From Ruminococcus sp. UNK.MGS-30 (GTDB lineage Bacteria; Bacillota; Clostridia; Oscillospirales; Ruminococcaceae), in assembly GCA_000980705.1 (NCBI GenBank), contig LBCK01000001.1:186001-250000 (forward strand): a stretch of DNA of 64,000 nucleotides. Reading direction: 5' to 3'. Positions 32,982-44,138 of this stretch are shown piece by piece. A program made the translations under genes and the position numbers. Below the pieces are notes generated by a model. The model saw only the letters and a program-made list of their open reading frames with translations, was not told the origin of the DNA and made no database searches. The first letter of the stretch is position 1. Every line of letters begins with the position of its first letter.

Positions 32982-34655
32982 ATGAAGTTGAAAGGCGCAC
33001 AAATCATCGTAGAGACCCTGATCGAACAGGGCGCATCTACGGTATTCGGTTATCCGGGCGGCCAGGTCATCGACATCTATGATGCCCTGTATCTGGCACA
33101 GGACCGGATCCACCACATCATCACAGCACACGAGCAGGGCGCAGCACACGCTGCGGACGGCTATGCACGTGCCACCGGTGAGGTCGGCGTAGTCATCGCC
33201 ACCTCCGGTCCGGGTGCGACCAACCTGGTCACCGGTATCGCTACCGCATATCTGGACTCCGTTCCCCTGGTTGCCATCACCGGCAACGTGCCGAACTCTC
33301 TGATCGGACGGGACAGCTTCCAGGAAGTGGACATCACCGGCGTGACCATGCCCATCACCAAGCACAATTTTCTGGTAAAGCGTGTGGAAGATCTGGCGGA
33401 CACCATCCGTGAGGCATTCCGTATCGCAAAGTCCGGCAGACCCGGACCTGTCCTGGTGGATATCCCCAAGGATGTACAGAACGCACTGTATGAATACACC
33501 GCACAGGCACCGGTTGCAAAGAATCCGGTTCCGGCAGCAAACGAGAGCGAGATCGAAAAGGCTGCGGAAATGATCCTGGCTGCGGAAAAGCCTTACATCT
33601 ACATCGGCGGCGGTGCGATCACCGACAACGCCGGCGCAGAGGTTCTGGCACTGGCAGAAAAGATCGACGCACCTATCGGCTGCACCATGATGGGCATTTC
33701 TGCCGTTCCCACCTCCAATCCCCGCTGGCTGGGCATGGAGGGTATGCACGGTCACTATGCCTCCTCTATCGCACAGAATGAGGCAGATCTCATCATCACC
33801 GCCGGCGCACGCTTCAGCGACAGAGGCACCGGCAACACCGCAAAGTATGCACGGAACGCCAAGATCATCCACATCGACATCGACGCATCCGAGCTTTGCA
33901 AGAACATCAGCGTGGAGCTGGGCATTGCCGGCTCGATGAAGGAGATCCTGACCCGTCTGATGGACAAGCTGCCCCAGCAGACCCACCCGGACTGGATGGC
34001 TCGTGTGGCAGAACTCCAGGCAGAGACTGCCAAGCTGGAGGCACAGGATCCGGACGAGCTGACACCGTTCACCGCCATCGACCAGATCGCTGCCGTGGCA
34101 GACAAGGACACTATCGTGGCAACAGACGTGGGACAGCACCAGATGTGGGTGGCACAGCACTACCCCTTCGAGACACCCCGCACCTTTATTTCCAGCGGCG
34201 GTCTTGGAACTATGGGCTTTGGTCTGGGCGCAGCCATCGGCGCTGCAACTGCCACCGGCAGAAAGACCGTTCTGGTCACCGGCGACGGCAGCTTTGGCAT
34301 GAATCTGAACGAACTGGCTACCGCAGTCACCAACCAGACCCCGGTCGTTGTCTTTATCATGAACAACGGCGTTCTGGGCATGGTACGCCAGTGGCAGACC
34401 CTGTTCTTCGACAAGCACTATTCCAACACCACCCTGGAGCGCAAGACCGACTTCGTCAAGCTGGCTGAGGCATTCGGTATGCCGGGCTATCGTGCCATGA
34501 ACATGGCGGAGCTGAAGGAAGTCCTGCCCAAGGCATTCGCAGAAAACGGTCCGGTCCTGGTGGATTGTGCCATCGACTGCGACGCATTCGTACTGCCCAT
34601 GCTGCCGCCGGGCGGCTGCATCGACGATATCATCGTTGATATTTCTGCAATGTAA
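32982..34655 (+). CDS. ilvB: Acetolactate synthase, large subunit
   Basis: The 557-residue ThDP enzyme makes 2-acetolactate or 2-aceto-2-hydroxybutyrate from pyruvate. The N-terminal Pyr domain begins with YPGGQVIDIYD and carries the catalytic Glu in HEQGAAHAADGYAR (near 48); the ThDP motif GDGSFGMNLNEL...NN starts near residue 434. AGGTGAAAG lies about 6 nt before the ATG. It is the first structural gene after the attenuator and is followed 14 nt later by ilvN. Length and motifs are normal for IlvB; it is not the catabolic AlsS type, as shown by the partner small subunit. Confidence 0.97.
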   Translation: MKLKGAQIIVETLIEQGASTVFGYPGGQVIDIYDALYLAQDRIHHIITAHEQGAAHAADGYARATGEVGVVIATSGPGATNLVTGIATAYLDSVPLVAITGNVPNSLIGRDSFQEVDITGVTMPITKHNFLVKRVEDLADTIREAFRIAKSGRPGPVLVDIPKDVQNALYEYTAQAPVAKNPVPAANESEIEKAAEMILAAEKPYIYIGGGAITDNAGAEVLALAEKIDAPIGCTMMGISAVPTSNPRWLGMEGMHGHYASSIAQNEADLIITAGARFSDRGTGNTAKYARNAKIIHIDIDASELCKNISVELGIAGSMKEILTRLMDKLPQQTHPDWMARVAELQAETAKLEAQDPDELTPFTAIDQIAAVADKDTIVATDVGQHQMWVAQHYPFETPRTFISSGGLGTMGFGLGAAIGAATATGRKTVLVTGDGSFGMNLNELATAVTNQTPVVVFIMNNGVLGMVRQWQTLFFDKHYSNTTLERKTDFVKLAEAFGMPGYRAMNMAELKEVLPKAFAENGPVLVDCAIDCDAFVLPMLPPGGCIDDIIVDISAM

Positions 34656-34669
34656 AGGGGTGTGCCATC

Positions 34670-35176
34670 ATGGATAGAATCGAACGCTTTGTTATTTCCG
34701 TCCTCGTTGCAAACCATTCCGGTGTGCTGTCCCGTGTTTCCGGGATGTTCACCAGACGAGGATTCAATATTGATACACTGACTGTGGGCGAGACCGAATC
34801 GCCGGAATTCTCCCGCATCACCATCTCCACCCACTGCGACCGCAGCATCTGCAACCAGATCGTCAAGCAGCTGGAAAAGATGTACGATGTCAAGACCGTG
34901 AAGGTCATGAAACGGGATCAGACCGTCATCCGTGAACTGCTGCTCATCAAGATCAACAATGTAGCAGACAAGCGGCAGGACATCATGTCCGTAGTCGATG
35001 TCTTTCGTGCAAAGATCACCGACTATTCCCCGGAGGCACTGGTCATCGAAATCCGTGGCGAGTCCTCTAAGATCAACGCTTTTATTGAGCTTCTGGAACC
35101 CTATGGCATCATGGAAATGTGCCGCACCGGTCTGGTCGCTCTTGAAAGAGGCGGCTCATGCCTGAAAGATGCGTGA
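34670..35176 (+). CDS. ilvN: Acetolactate synthase, small regulatory subunit
   Basis: The 168-residue subunit has an N-terminal ACT domain (residues about 5-80, VLVANHSGVLSRVSGMFTRRGFNIDTLTVG), which binds valine for feedback control, and the C-terminal small-subunit domain (about 85-160). It activates and regulates IlvB. The gene follows ilvB with a GGGG-containing ribosome site. Family symbols ilvN and ilvH are both used for such proteins. Confidence 0.96.
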   Translation: MDRIERFVISVLVANHSGVLSRVSGMFTRRGFNIDTLTVGETESPEFSRITISTHCDRSICNQIVKQLEKMYDVKTVKVMKRDQTVIRELLLIKINNVADKRQDIMSVVDVFRAKITDYSPEALVIEIRGESSKINAFIELLEPYGIMEMCRTGLVALERGGSCLKDA

Positions 35177-35190
35177 GCAGCCGTATATAA

Positions 35191-36324
<1,134 letters not shown>

Positions 36325-36387
36325 TCTGGTTACAGCAATCCCCCATTTCTAAATTGATGGGATACGCAGGATAAAACTATAGCGCAG

Positions 36388-36426
36388 AAACTGCTTTCCT
36401 GACACAATATCGGGAAAGCAGTTTTT
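36388..36426 (+). terminator. Terminator after ilvC
   Basis: AAACTGCTTTCC pairs with GGGAAAGCAGTTT and is followed by TTTTT, 60 nt after the stop codon. Confidence 0.85.
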
Positions 36427-36513
36427 GGCTACACATAAGCGCCTGCTTTGTATCTGAGATCCATTGTGACACACGGAAAAGCAATTTTTCCGAAATTATA
36501 TGAGGTGAAAAAA

Positions 36514-38181
36514 ATGAGCGGTAATTTTTACTGTGAGGGTGTGGACAAAGCACCCCAGCGTTCCCTGTTCCACGCACTGGGAATGACCAAGGAAGAGATG
36601 GAGCGTCCGCTGGTCGGCATTGTCTCCTCCTACAACGAGATCGTACCGGGACACATGAACATCGACAAGATCGTCGATGCCGTTAAGATGGGCGTTGCCA
36701 TGGCTGGCGGTACACCGGTGGTTTTCCCGGCGATCGCAGTCTGTGACGGCATCGCCATGGGACACAAGGGCATGAAGTATTCCCTGGTGACCCGTGATCT
36801 GATTGCAGATTCCACCGAGTGCATGGCGCTGGCGCATCACTTTGATGCCCTGGTCATGATCCCGAACTGTGACAAGAACGTCCCCGGTCTGCTGATGGCT
36901 GCCGCAAGAGTGAACGTGCCGACGGTATTCGTCAGCGGCGGTCCGATGCTTGCCGGTCATGTCAAGGGCAAAAAGACCAGCCTGTCCAGTATGTTTGAGG
37001 CTGTCGGCTCTTACGCTGCCGGCAAATTCACCATGGAGGACGTAGAAGAGTTCGAGAACAACGCCTGCCCCACCTGCGGTTCCTGCTCCGGTATGTACAC
37101 CGCAAACTCCATGAACTGTCTGACCGAAGTCCTGGGCATGGGTCTCAAGGGCAACGGCACCATCCCGGCAGTATACTCCGAGCGCATCAAGCTGGCAAAG
37201 CAGGCTGGCATGGCAGTTATGGATATGTACCGGAAGAACATCCGTCCCCGTGACATCATGACCGCAGACGCTTTCGAAAATGCACTGACCGCAGACATGG
37301 CGCTGGGCTGCTCCACCAACAGTATGCTCCACCTGCCGGCAATTGCCAACGAATGCGGCATCAAGATCGACCTGGATATGGTCAACAAGATCAGCGCACG
37401 CACCCCGAACATCTGCCACCTGGCTCCGGCAGGCCACGCATATATGGAGGATCTGAACGAGGCTGGCGGCATCTATGCGGTGCTGAACGAGCTGACCAAG
37501 AAGAACCTGCTCCACACCGACGTAATGACCGTCACCGGCAAGACCATGGCAGAGAACATCAAGGGATGTATCAACAAGAACACCGACATCATCCGTCCCA
37601 TCGACCAGCCGTACAGTGAGACCGGCGGCATCGCTGTCCTCAAGGGCAACCTGGCACCGGATCGCTGCGTGGTAAAGCGCAGCGCCGTAGCCAAGGAGAT
37701 GCTGGTACACAAGGGCCCGGCAAAGGTATTCAACAGCGAGGAAGAGGCGATCGCAGCCATCACCGGCGGCAAGATCGTCAAGGGCGATGTGGTTGTCATC
37801 CGCTATGAAGGACCTGCCGGCGGCCCGGGTATGCGTGAGATGCTGTCCCCGACCTCTGCCATCGCAGGCATGGGTCTGGACAAGGACGTTGCCCTCATCA
37901 CAGACGGCCGTTTCTCCGGTGCGACTCGTGGCGCAGCCATCGGTCACGTTTCTCCGGAGGCTGTCAACGGCGGCACCATCGCCTATGTACAGGACGGCGA
38001 TATCATCTCCATCGACATCCCGAACCACAGCATCCAGCTGGAGGTCTCTGACGAGGAGCTGGCAGAGCGGAAAAAGACCACCAAGATCCTGGTCAAGGAA
38101 AACCTCACCGGCTATCTGAAACGATATTCCAAGATGGTCTCCTCTGCGGATAAGGGTGCGATCATCAACCGGATGGACTAA
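36514..38181 (+). CDS. ilvD: Dihydroxy-acid dehydratase
   Basis: The 555-residue Fe-S enzyme dehydrates 2,3-dihydroxy acids to the 2-oxo acids for valine and isoleucine. Signature segments are PNCDKNVPG (about 115) and [17 protein letters not shown] (about 187), whose Cys residues bind the cluster, and the C-terminal GGPGMREML and TDGRFSG motifs. ATG at 36514 has AGGTG about 6 nt upstream; a longer frame starts in the terminator region. It heads an ilvD-leuC-leuD run with 30- and 2-nt gaps. Confidence 0.97.
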   Translation: MSGNFYCEGVDKAPQRSLFHALGMTKEEMERPLVGIVSSYNEIVPGHMNIDKIVDAVKMGVAMAGGTPVVFPAIAVCDGIAMGHKGMKYSLVTRDLIADSTECMALAHHFDALVMIPNCDKNVPGLLMAAARVNVPTVFVSGGPMLAGHVKGKKTSLSSMFEAVGSYAAGKFTMEDVEEFENNACPTCGSCSGMYTANSMNCLTEVLGMGLKGNGTIPAVYSERIKLAKQAGMAVMDMYRKNIRPRDIMTADAFENALTADMALGCSTNSMLHLPAIANECGIKIDLDMVNKISARTPNICHLAPAGHAYMEDLNEAGGIYAVLNELTKKNLLHTDVMTVTGKTMAENIKGCINKNTDIIRPIDQPYSETGGIAVLKGNLAPDRCVVKRSAVAKEMLVHKGPAKVFNSEEEAIAAITGGKIVKGDVVVIRYEGPAGGPGMREMLSPTSAIAGMGLDKDVALITDGRFSGATRGAAIGHVSPEAVNGGTIAYVQDGDIISIDIPNHSIQLEVSDEELAERKKTTKILVKENLTGYLKRYSKMVSSADKGAIINRMD

Positions 38182-38211
38182 GGCAAATCAAATAAAGGAG
38201 GAACTCACCCC

Positions 38212-39474
38212 ATGGGTATGACAATGACACAGAAGATCCTTGCCGCACACGCCGGTCTGGATTCTGTTGAACCCGGTCAGCTGATCCTGGTCAATCTGGA
38301 TCGTGTGCTGGGCAACGATATCACTTCCCCGGTTGCGATCCGGGAGTTCAACAAGCTGAACAAGGACAATGTTTTCGACAAGGATAAGGTGACCATGGTC
38401 ATGGATCACTTTGCTCCGAACAAGGACATCAAGGCAGCTACCCAGTGTAAAATGTGCCGTGATTTCTGCGGCGAAAAGGAGATCACCCACTTCTACGACG
38501 TGGGACAAATGGGCATCGAACACGCTCTGCTGCCGGAAAAAGGACTGGTCGTTTCCGGTGACGTTGTCATCGGCGCAGACTCCCACACCTGCACCTACGG
38601 CGCACTGGGCGCATTCTCTACCGGTGTCGGCTCGACCGACATGGCGTGCGGCATGGCGATCGGCAAGGCATGGTTCAAGGTGCCGTCTGCCATCAAGTTT
38701 GTCCTCAAGGGCAAGCTGAACCCGTACATCTCCGGCAAGGACGTGATCCTGCACATCATCGGCAAGATCGGCGTAGACGGCGCACTGTACCGCTCGATGG
38801 AATTCACCGGCGAAGGTGTGGCATCCCTGTCCATGAGCGACCGTCTCACCATGACCAACATGGCGATCGAGGCCGGCGCAAAGAACGGCATCTTCGAGGT
38901 GGACGACCAGACGCTGGCATTCGTGGCAGAACACAGCGACCGCAAGCCGGTTGTCTACAAGGCAGACGAGGACGCAGTTTACGACGAGGTCATCGAGATC
39001 GACCTGTCCGAGATCAAGTCCACCGTAGCATTTCCGCATCTGCCGGGCAACACCCGCACCATCGACGAGGTGGGCGAGGTCAAGATCGACCAGGTTGTCA
39101 TCGGCTCCTGTACCAACGGTTTCTACAAGGACATCGAAGAGGCAGCCTCCATCATCCGTGGCAAAAAGGTGGCAAAGAACGTCCGTGCCATCATCATCCC
39201 GGCAACCCAGTCGATCTATCTGAAAGCCATGGAAAACGGTCTGCTGAAGGACTTCATCGAGGCAGGCTGCGTGGTCTCCACCCCGACCTGCGGCCCGTGT
39301 CTGGGCGGTCATATGGGTATCCTGGCGGCAGGCGAGCGTGCGGTTTCTACCACAAACCGGAACTTCGTGGGCAGAATGGGTCACCCGGAATCTGAAGTAT
39401 ATCTGGCAAGCCCGGCAGTTGCCGCAGCAAGTGCCATTGCCGGCAAGATCGTTTCCCCGAAGGAGGTACTGTAA
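38212..39474 (+). CDS. leuC: 3-isopropylmalate dehydratase, large subunit
   Basis: The 420-residue aconitase-family subunit isomerises 2- to 3-isopropylmalate. 4Fe-4S ligands are seen in GSCTNG (about 300) and in [13 protein letters not shown] (about 360). The size is that of the shorter HacA/LeuC2 type common in Clostridia. GGAGG precedes the ATG by about 10 nt. It pairs with leuD, which starts 2 nt after its stop codon. Confidence 0.96.
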   Translation: MGMTMTQKILAAHAGLDSVEPGQLILVNLDRVLGNDITSPVAIREFNKLNKDNVFDKDKVTMVMDHFAPNKDIKAATQCKMCRDFCGEKEITHFYDVGQMGIEHALLPEKGLVVSGDVVIGADSHTCTYGALGAFSTGVGSTDMACGMAIGKAWFKVPSAIKFVLKGKLNPYISGKDVILHIIGKIGVDGALYRSMEFTGEGVASLSMSDRLTMTNMAIEAGAKNGIFEVDDQTLAFVAEHSDRKPVVYKADEDAVYDEVIEIDLSEIKSTVAFPHLPGNTRTIDEVGEVKIDQVVIGSCTNGFYKDIEEAASIIRGKKVAKNVRAIIIPATQSIYLKAMENGLLKDFIEAGCVVSTPTCGPCLGGHMGILAAGERAVSTTNRNFVGRMGHPESEVYLASPAVAAASAIAGKIVSPKEVL

Positions 39475-39476
39475 TC

Positions 39477-39971
39477 ATGCAACTGAACGGAACTGTCATC
39501 AAATACGGCGACAACGTGGACACGGACGTTATCATCCCGGCACGTTATCTGAACACCATTGACAAGAAAGAGCTTGCCTCCCACTGCATGGAGGACCTGG
39601 ACACCACCTTTACCAGCCGTGTAAAGCCGGGTGACATCATGGTCGGCGGCGAGAACTTCGGCTGCGGTTCTTCCCGGGAACACGCTCCCATCGCCATTAA
39701 GGAAAGCGGCATCGCCCTGGTCATCGCCAAGAGCTTTGCCCGGATCTTCTACCGCAACTCCATCAACATCGGTCTTGCGATCGTGGAGTGTCCGGAGGCT
39801 GTGGACGCCATCAGCGAGGGCGACACCGTAGAGGCTGACCTGGACAACGGCGTCATCCGTGACGTCACCAACGGCAAGGAATTCCACGTGGCACCGTTCC
39901 CGGAATTTATCCAGACCATTATTGCAAACGGCGGTCTGATCGAGTCGATCAAGAAGGGCGCTGTGAAATAA
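39477..39971 (+). CDS. leuD: 3-isopropylmalate dehydratase, small subunit
   Basis: The 164-residue swivelling domain completes the LeuCD enzyme. Family motifs are [15 protein letters not shown] (about 13-27), [18 protein letters not shown] (about 58-75) and NSINIGL. It is the short LeuD type that partners short LeuC. It is translationally close to leuC and ends at a strong terminator, which closes the ilvD-leuCD unit. Confidence 0.96.
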   Translation: MQLNGTVIKYGDNVDTDVIIPARYLNTIDKKELASHCMEDLDTTFTSRVKPGDIMVGGENFGCGSSREHAPIAIKESGIALVIAKSFARIFYRNSINIGLAIVECPEAVDAISEGDTVEADLDNGVIRDVTNGKEFHVAPFPEFIQTIIANGGLIESIKKGAVK

Positions 39972-39997
39972 GCGGTTCTCTGAAACCCTATGATATG

Positions 39998-40041
39998 CAA
40001 AAAGCTGCTGTACCATTTGTTTGGTACAACAGCTTTTTTGT
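39998..40041 (+). terminator. Terminator after leuD
   Basis: AAAAGCTGCTGTACC pairs with GGTACAACAGCTTTT (one mismatch), followed by a T run. Confidence 0.88.
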
Positions 40042-40074
40042 TGTCTGAAAACTGGAAGTTGTGTTTCTGATTAT

Positions 40075-40878
40075 TCAGAATCCACCGTAATGTTTTAAGG
40101 TTTCTGCTGCAATTTCAGAACCGACATTCATAGCCTTTTCAATATTATTTTCGAGCATATATGAGCAGACAAATCCGGCGTGATAGCTGTCACCACAACC
40201 GGTCGTGTCAATTATGCTTTCAACTTTCACAGCTTGCACTTTGAATTCCTGTCCATTAAAGTATGTAACGCTTCCATGTTCTGCAAGTGACACGTTGAAC
40301 AGGCAACGGTATTTATTCGATAATTCTTTGAACTTCGGCAGGAGTTCTTCCGAGCCGCTTATCATAAAGAAATCAACATGCGGAGCAAATCGTTCCATAT
40401 CTGCAAAATCTCTATATACATCAAAATCTACCGCAAGCTTAAAGCCAAGAGTTTCCTTCAGTTCAACTACTTGCGAAAAACACGAAGCCCAGAAATGAAC
40501 AAAGACTACATCGGACCTTGATAAGATTTTGATTTCATTATCATTCAGTACGATGTTATCGAGAATTTCTCCGTTCCATGAATCATCTTTATAATACCTA
40601 TCGCCCGATTCTGTAAGGTAAGTCATATTATTTGCAGTCTGATACCTTTCATCAATGCGTATATGGCTTTTATCAATATCAAGCTTTGATATTGAATCCA
40701 TTATCGCTTCTGCATATTTATCTTTTCCGACAACACCAAGAAGCGTAACATCTATATCCTTAAAGTGCGAGGCATGCGCAGCAAAATTCAATGCTTCTCC
40801 CCCCGGTCTGATTATTTCAGTACCGTAAAAAACATCTGCACATATACAAGGAAGTGCAGTCAGCTTAATTTTATTCAT
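40075..40878 (-). CDS. PfkB-family sugar kinase (fructoselysine-kinase-like)
   Basis: The 267-residue protein has a PfkB fold: the substrate Gly pair in RPGGEALNFAAH (residues 24-35), and the C-terminal TTGCGDSYHAGF (about 226-237) with the catalytic Asp and ATP anion hole. It is shorter than ribokinases and resembles FrlD-like fructoselysine-6-kinases, but no frl genes are nearby, so the substrate is open. Codon use is clearly AT-rich (ATA, TTA, AAT common), unlike the flanking leu genes, and suggests transfer. It interrupts the leucine genes on the opposite strand. GGTGG lies upstream of the ATG. Confidence 0.8.
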   Translation of the reverse strand: MNKIKLTALPCICADVFYGTEIIRPGGEALNFAAHASHFKDIDVTLLGVVGKDKYAEAIMDSISKLDIDKSHIRIDERYQTANNMTYLTESGDRYYKDDSWNGEILDNIVLNDNEIKILSRSDVVFVHFWASCFSQVVELKETLGFKLAVDFDVYRDFADMERFAPHVDFFMISGSEELLPKFKELSNKYRCLFNVSLAEHGSVTYFNGQEFKVQAVKVESIIDTTGCGDSYHAGFVCSYMLENNIEKAMNVGSEIAAETLKHYGGF

Positions 40879-40880
40879 TA

Positions 40881-40980
40881 TACCACCTCACAAATTCCGA
40901 TTTACCGCATTTCCATTATACCGCATAATTCCAACGCAGTCAATCCGTCGCAAATTTCACCGACACAGTGCCCGCTATGC
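40881..40980. repeat. Duplicated promoter module, copy 1
   Basis: About 90 bp with minus-strand TTGACT (40943-40938), 17 nt, TATAAT (40920-40915), then AAATGCGGTAAATCGG and the ribosome site of the kinase gene. The same module, about four-fifths identical by eye, precedes the next minus-strand gene at 41340-41440. Confidence 0.8.
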
Positions 40981-41007
40981 GTTCTTCTCATGTGAAAAAA
41001 CTGGAAT

Positions 41008-41325
41008 TTACCATAACTTAATTACGATCAAGCATCCGATAAAACCAATTACCCAAGGAATGACATAGGATAATAAGTTTGCTTTGTTTTTTCGCAAAAG
41101 TATAACCGCTGCTATTGTCACAATAAGCCAGGTAAGCATCATGACATACCCAAATGGGACAAGGAACATATCTTCATCATAGTCTTTTGAATAGGAATCA
41201 GTTTGCGGAAATGCAAATGCAAATCCCAATAATCCCAGATAATTTCCGATCGTTCCCTGCAAAAGACCGAATATAATCAATAATACTTTTTTCAATGTAA
41301 CTGATAAACTGTTATTCACTTTCAT
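41008..41325 (-). CDS. Small polytopic membrane protein, unknown
   Basis: The 105-residue protein has three or four predicted TM helices (about 12-35, 52-75, 86-104) with an acidic loop SYSKDYDEDM between the first two. I recognise no family. Like the kinase gene downstream it is AT-rich and is preceded by a copy of the same promoter module. GGAGGT is followed by ATG about 13 nt later. It may have arrived with the kinase gene as one unit. Confidence 0.65.
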   Translation of the reverse strand: MKVNNSLSVTLKKVLLIIFGLLQGTIGNYLGLLGFAFAFPQTDSYSKDYDEDMFLVPFGYVMMLTWLIVTIAAVILLRKNKANLLSYVIPWVIGFIGCLIVIKLW

Positions 41326-41337
41326 AATTACATAATT

Positions 41338-41440
41338 ACCTCCACAACTTCCGATTTACCACATTTCCATTATACCATACAACCCCATTCCAGTCAATCC
41401 GCAACCAAAATCACCGACACAGCGCCCTGCGTACCGGCTT
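41338..41440. repeat. Duplicated promoter module, copy 2
   Basis: Minus-strand TTGACT (41397-41392), 17 nt, TATAAT (41374-41369), with the same flanks as copy 1 (TTCCGATTTACC and CACCGACACAG on the plus strand). Confidence 0.8.
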
Positions 41441-41474
41441 TTTTGTGGCGAAATGCAGAATTTTCACAAAAACC

Positions 41475-41503
41475 TTGTAATCTTCACAGTCTTGGTGTAT
41501 AAT
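41475..41503 (+). promoter_or_regulatory. leuB promoter
   Basis: TTGTAA (41475-41480), 17 nt, TATAAT (41498-41503) followed by GAAAGAGTAT. The glyA promoter and the promoter at 46302 share the same hexamers and downstream GAAAAAGTAT-like bases. Confidence 0.7.
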
Positions 41504-41561
41504 GAAAGAGTATTTGCGGAACAAACGGGGCTATCCAGACGATTTGTTCTGCCAAACCAAA

Positions 41562-41734
41562 GGAAACACTGCATAAAGCCCGCCTGACGGCTTTGCACGC
41601 AATCTGCTTGCAGATTTTCCGTCATATTGCCCAGAAATCCCTTGCCATACATCAAGTATGCCTGCGGAATTTCTATGCAATCTGCCGAAAAATCTGACTA
41701 CGCATCTTACGCACAAGCTTTATTCAGTGTTTCC
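41562..41734. repeat. TIR element in leuB leader
   Basis: Ends GGAAACACTGCATAAAGC (left) and the inverted form of GGAAACACTGAATAAAGC (right) bound 173 bp with internal hairpins and no ORF. The inner end shares GCATCTTACGCACAAGCTT with the element at 55350-55407. It lies between the leuB promoter and start codon. Confidence 0.75.
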
Positions 41735-41756
41735 CAAACAAAAAGGAGTCTTTCCC

Positions 41757-42842
41757 ATGAATTTCAATATTGCATTACTCCGTGGCGACGGTATCGGCCC
41801 GGAGATCGTAGACAGCGCTGTTGCTGTTCTCCACAAGATCGGCGAGAAATACGGTCACACCTTCAACTGCACCCCGTACCTCATCGGCGGCTGTGCCATT
41901 GATGCCACCGGCATTCCCCTGCCGAAAGAGACCATTGACGGCTGTCTCGCAAGCGACAGCGTCCTGCTGGGCGCCGTGGGCGGTGCAGTAGGTCACAACA
42001 AGTGGGATCAGATGCCGCCGCATCTCCGCCCGGAAAAGGCGCTGCTGGGCATCCGTGAGGCGCTGGGTCTGTTCACCAACCTGCGTCCGGCAAAGCTGTA
42101 CCCGGCACTGAAAGGCGACTGCCCGCTCCGGGAAGATATCGTGGAAAAGGGCTTCGACATCATGATGGTGCGTGAGCTGACCGGCGGCATCTACTTCGGC
42201 GAACGTGGCAGACGGGAAGGCAAGTACGGCGAAGAGGCATACGACACCGAGTGCTACAGCAAGATGGAAGTAGAGCGTATCGCACGTGTGGCTTTCGAGA
42301 CCGCACAGAAACGGAACAAGAACGTCATCAGCATCGATAAGGCAAACGTTCTGGAAAGCTCCCGCCTGTGGCGTGAAGTGGTTCACGAAGTGGCAAAGGA
42401 CTACCCGGATGTGACCCTCACCGATATGCTGGTAGACAACGCCGCAATGCAGCTGGTCAAGAACCCGAGACAGTTCGACGTAGTCGTTACCTCCAATATG
42501 TTCGGCGACATCCTGTCCGACGAGGCATCCCAGATCACCGGCTCCATCGGTATGCTGCCGTCCGCATCACTGGGCGCAACCAAGCGTGGTATGTACGAAC
42601 CGATCCACGGCTCTGCACCGGACATCGCCGGACAGAACAAGGCGAACCCCATCGCAACCATCCTCTCCGCAGCCATGATGCTCCGCTATTCCTTCGACCT
42701 CATGGACGAGGCACAGGCGATCGAGGACGCTGTGGACGCATATCTGAACGCAGGCTACCGCACGGCCGACCTGGCTGGCGAGGGCGTAACACCGCTGTCC
42801 TGCACCGAATGCACCGAAAAGATCATTGCACTGCTGAAGTAA
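41757..42842 (+). CDS. leuB: 3-isopropylmalate dehydrogenase
   Basis: The 361-residue enzyme oxidises and decarboxylates 3-isopropylmalate with NAD+. Motifs are GDGIGPEI (about 9-16), [11 protein letters not shown] (about 137) and [18 protein letters not shown] (about 245), the metal-binding signature. ATG at 41757 has AAGGAG 9 nt upstream; the upstream in-frame extension lies in the TIR element. It starts the leuB-DUF815-ilvA run. Confidence 0.97.
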   Translation: MNFNIALLRGDGIGPEIVDSAVAVLHKIGEKYGHTFNCTPYLIGGCAIDATGIPLPKETIDGCLASDSVLLGAVGGAVGHNKWDQMPPHLRPEKALLGIREALGLFTNLRPAKLYPALKGDCPLREDIVEKGFDIMMVRELTGGIYFGERGRREGKYGEEAYDTECYSKMEVERIARVAFETAQKRNKNVISIDKANVLESSRLWREVVHEVAKDYPDVTLTDMLVDNAAMQLVKNPRQFDVVVTSNMFGDILSDEASQITGSIGMLPSASLGATKRGMYEPIHGSAPDIAGQNKANPIATILSAAMMLRYSFDLMDEAQAIEDAVDAYLNAGYRTADLAGEGVTPLSCTECTEKIIALLK

Positions 42843-42882
42843 GCAGTATACTTATAAAAATAGTCGAAAGAGATGAACCCAT

Positions 42883-44070
42883 ATGACTCCCAGAGAAGAA
42901 ATCGGATACGGGCTGGATGCCCTTGTCATTTTCCGCAGTTTGCAGCAGGATCCGGTGATCCGGGCGCTGATGCAGTTCTGTCACACCGATAAGGAGAACA
43001 CCCCGGCACAAATTCGCTTTTACAGCGCCATGGTCTCTGCCCTGTATGAACGGGCAGATGACCTCACCGGCTATCTGGAACAGATCGTTCTGGAGCATGA
43101 AAACGTCTATGTGCAGCGTGCCGGTGCCGGCGAACCCATCTCCCCGAACCTGGAGACCTGCCTGCACACGGAACTGAAACTGCTGAACCGCATTGCCATG
43201 CTGACCCCTGCCATGATCCAGGCAGAGATGCAGACCAGCATTCCCCTGCCGGCATGGCAGACCCATAAGACCGATCTGGATGCGCTCTACACCCAGCGTG
43301 TGGCAGAGATCGCCAAGCACGGCTACGGCATCTACGCACGGCATCATATGTTCACCGTCGGCGCAGGCGGCGAGCTGGTGCCGGTGCAGTATCCCGACCC
43401 CATTTCTCTGGAACAGATGGTGGGATACGAACGGGAGCGCAGCATCGTGGTGGACAACACCAAGGCGCTCCTGGCCGGCAAGTATGCCTCCAATGTTCTC
43501 CTCGCCGGAGACGCCGGCACAGGCAAATCTGCCACCGTCAAGGCGATTGCCAATGCGTTCAAGGACGACGGGCTGCGGCTTATTGAACTGAACAAGGACC
43601 AGCTGTGCTACATCCCCCAGATCATGGATCACCTGTGCCGGAATCCGCTGAAGTTCATCCTCTTCATCGACGATCTGACTTTCTCCGAGGACGACCCCAA
43701 CTTCGGCACGCTGAAAGCGACCCTGGAGGGCAGCATTGCGGCACGGATGCGGAACACCGTCATCTACGCCACCAGCAACCGCCGCCACCTGGTCAAAGAG
43801 ACCTTCGACGACGGCAGCGACAAGCACTCCAACGACACCGTACAGGAGCGCATCTCTCTGTCAGAGCGGTTCGGCATCACCATCACCTACAGCCGGCCGC
43901 AGAAAAACCTGTATCTGGAGATTGTCCACGCTCTGGCGGAACAGAACGGTCTGGACATCACCACAGAAGAGCTGGACGCACAGGCAGAACAGTTCGCTCT
44001 CCAGAAGAGCGGCAGAAGCGCCCGTGCAGCAAAACAGCTGATCGACCAACTGCTGACACAGTATTCTTAA
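42883..44070 (+). CDS. DUF815-family AAA+ ATPase
   Basis: The 395-residue protein has a family-specific N-terminal half (about 1-190) and a AAA-type ATPase core with Walker A GDAGTGKSA (about 208-216) and Walker B LFIDDLTF (about 264), plus a sensor-like ATSNRRHL. These fit DUF815, an ATPase family widespread in Clostridia with no settled function. It lies 40 nt after leuB and 68 nt before ilvA, an odd place for a generic ATPase; the ribosome site is weak. Confidence 0.85.
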   Translation: MTPREEIGYGLDALVIFRSLQQDPVIRALMQFCHTDKENTPAQIRFYSAMVSALYERADDLTGYLEQIVLEHENVYVQRAGAGEPISPNLETCLHTELKLLNRIAMLTPAMIQAEMQTSIPLPAWQTHKTDLDALYTQRVAEIAKHGYGIYARHHMFTVGAGGELVPVQYPDPISLEQMVGYERERSIVVDNTKALLAGKYASNVLLAGDAGTGKSATVKAIANAFKDDGLRLIELNKDQLCYIPQIMDHLCRNPLKFILFIDDLTFSEDDPNFGTLKATLEGSIAARMRNTVIYATSNRRHLVKETFDDGSDKHSNDTVQERISLSERFGITITYSRPQKNLYLEIVHALAEQNGLDITTEELDAQAEQFALQKSGRSARAAKQLIDQLLTQYS

Positions 44071-44107
44071 GGCAATACCGCACAAAGCCCGCCTGACGGC
44101 TTTGCCC
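44069..44107. repeat. Solo end of TIR element
   Basis: GGCAATACCGCACAAAGCC followed by a GGCTTTGCC hairpin side, starting at the stop codon of the DUF815 gene. It matches the ends of the elements at 41562 and 55350. Confidence 0.65.
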
Positions 44108-44138
44108 TTAATCTTATTATGGAAAGGAAGTCCTATCC

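Noticed and set aside
40075..41440. Integrative element carrying the kinase gene
   Set aside because: No integrase, attachment repeat or mobility gene was found; only composition and promoter duplication point to transfer.
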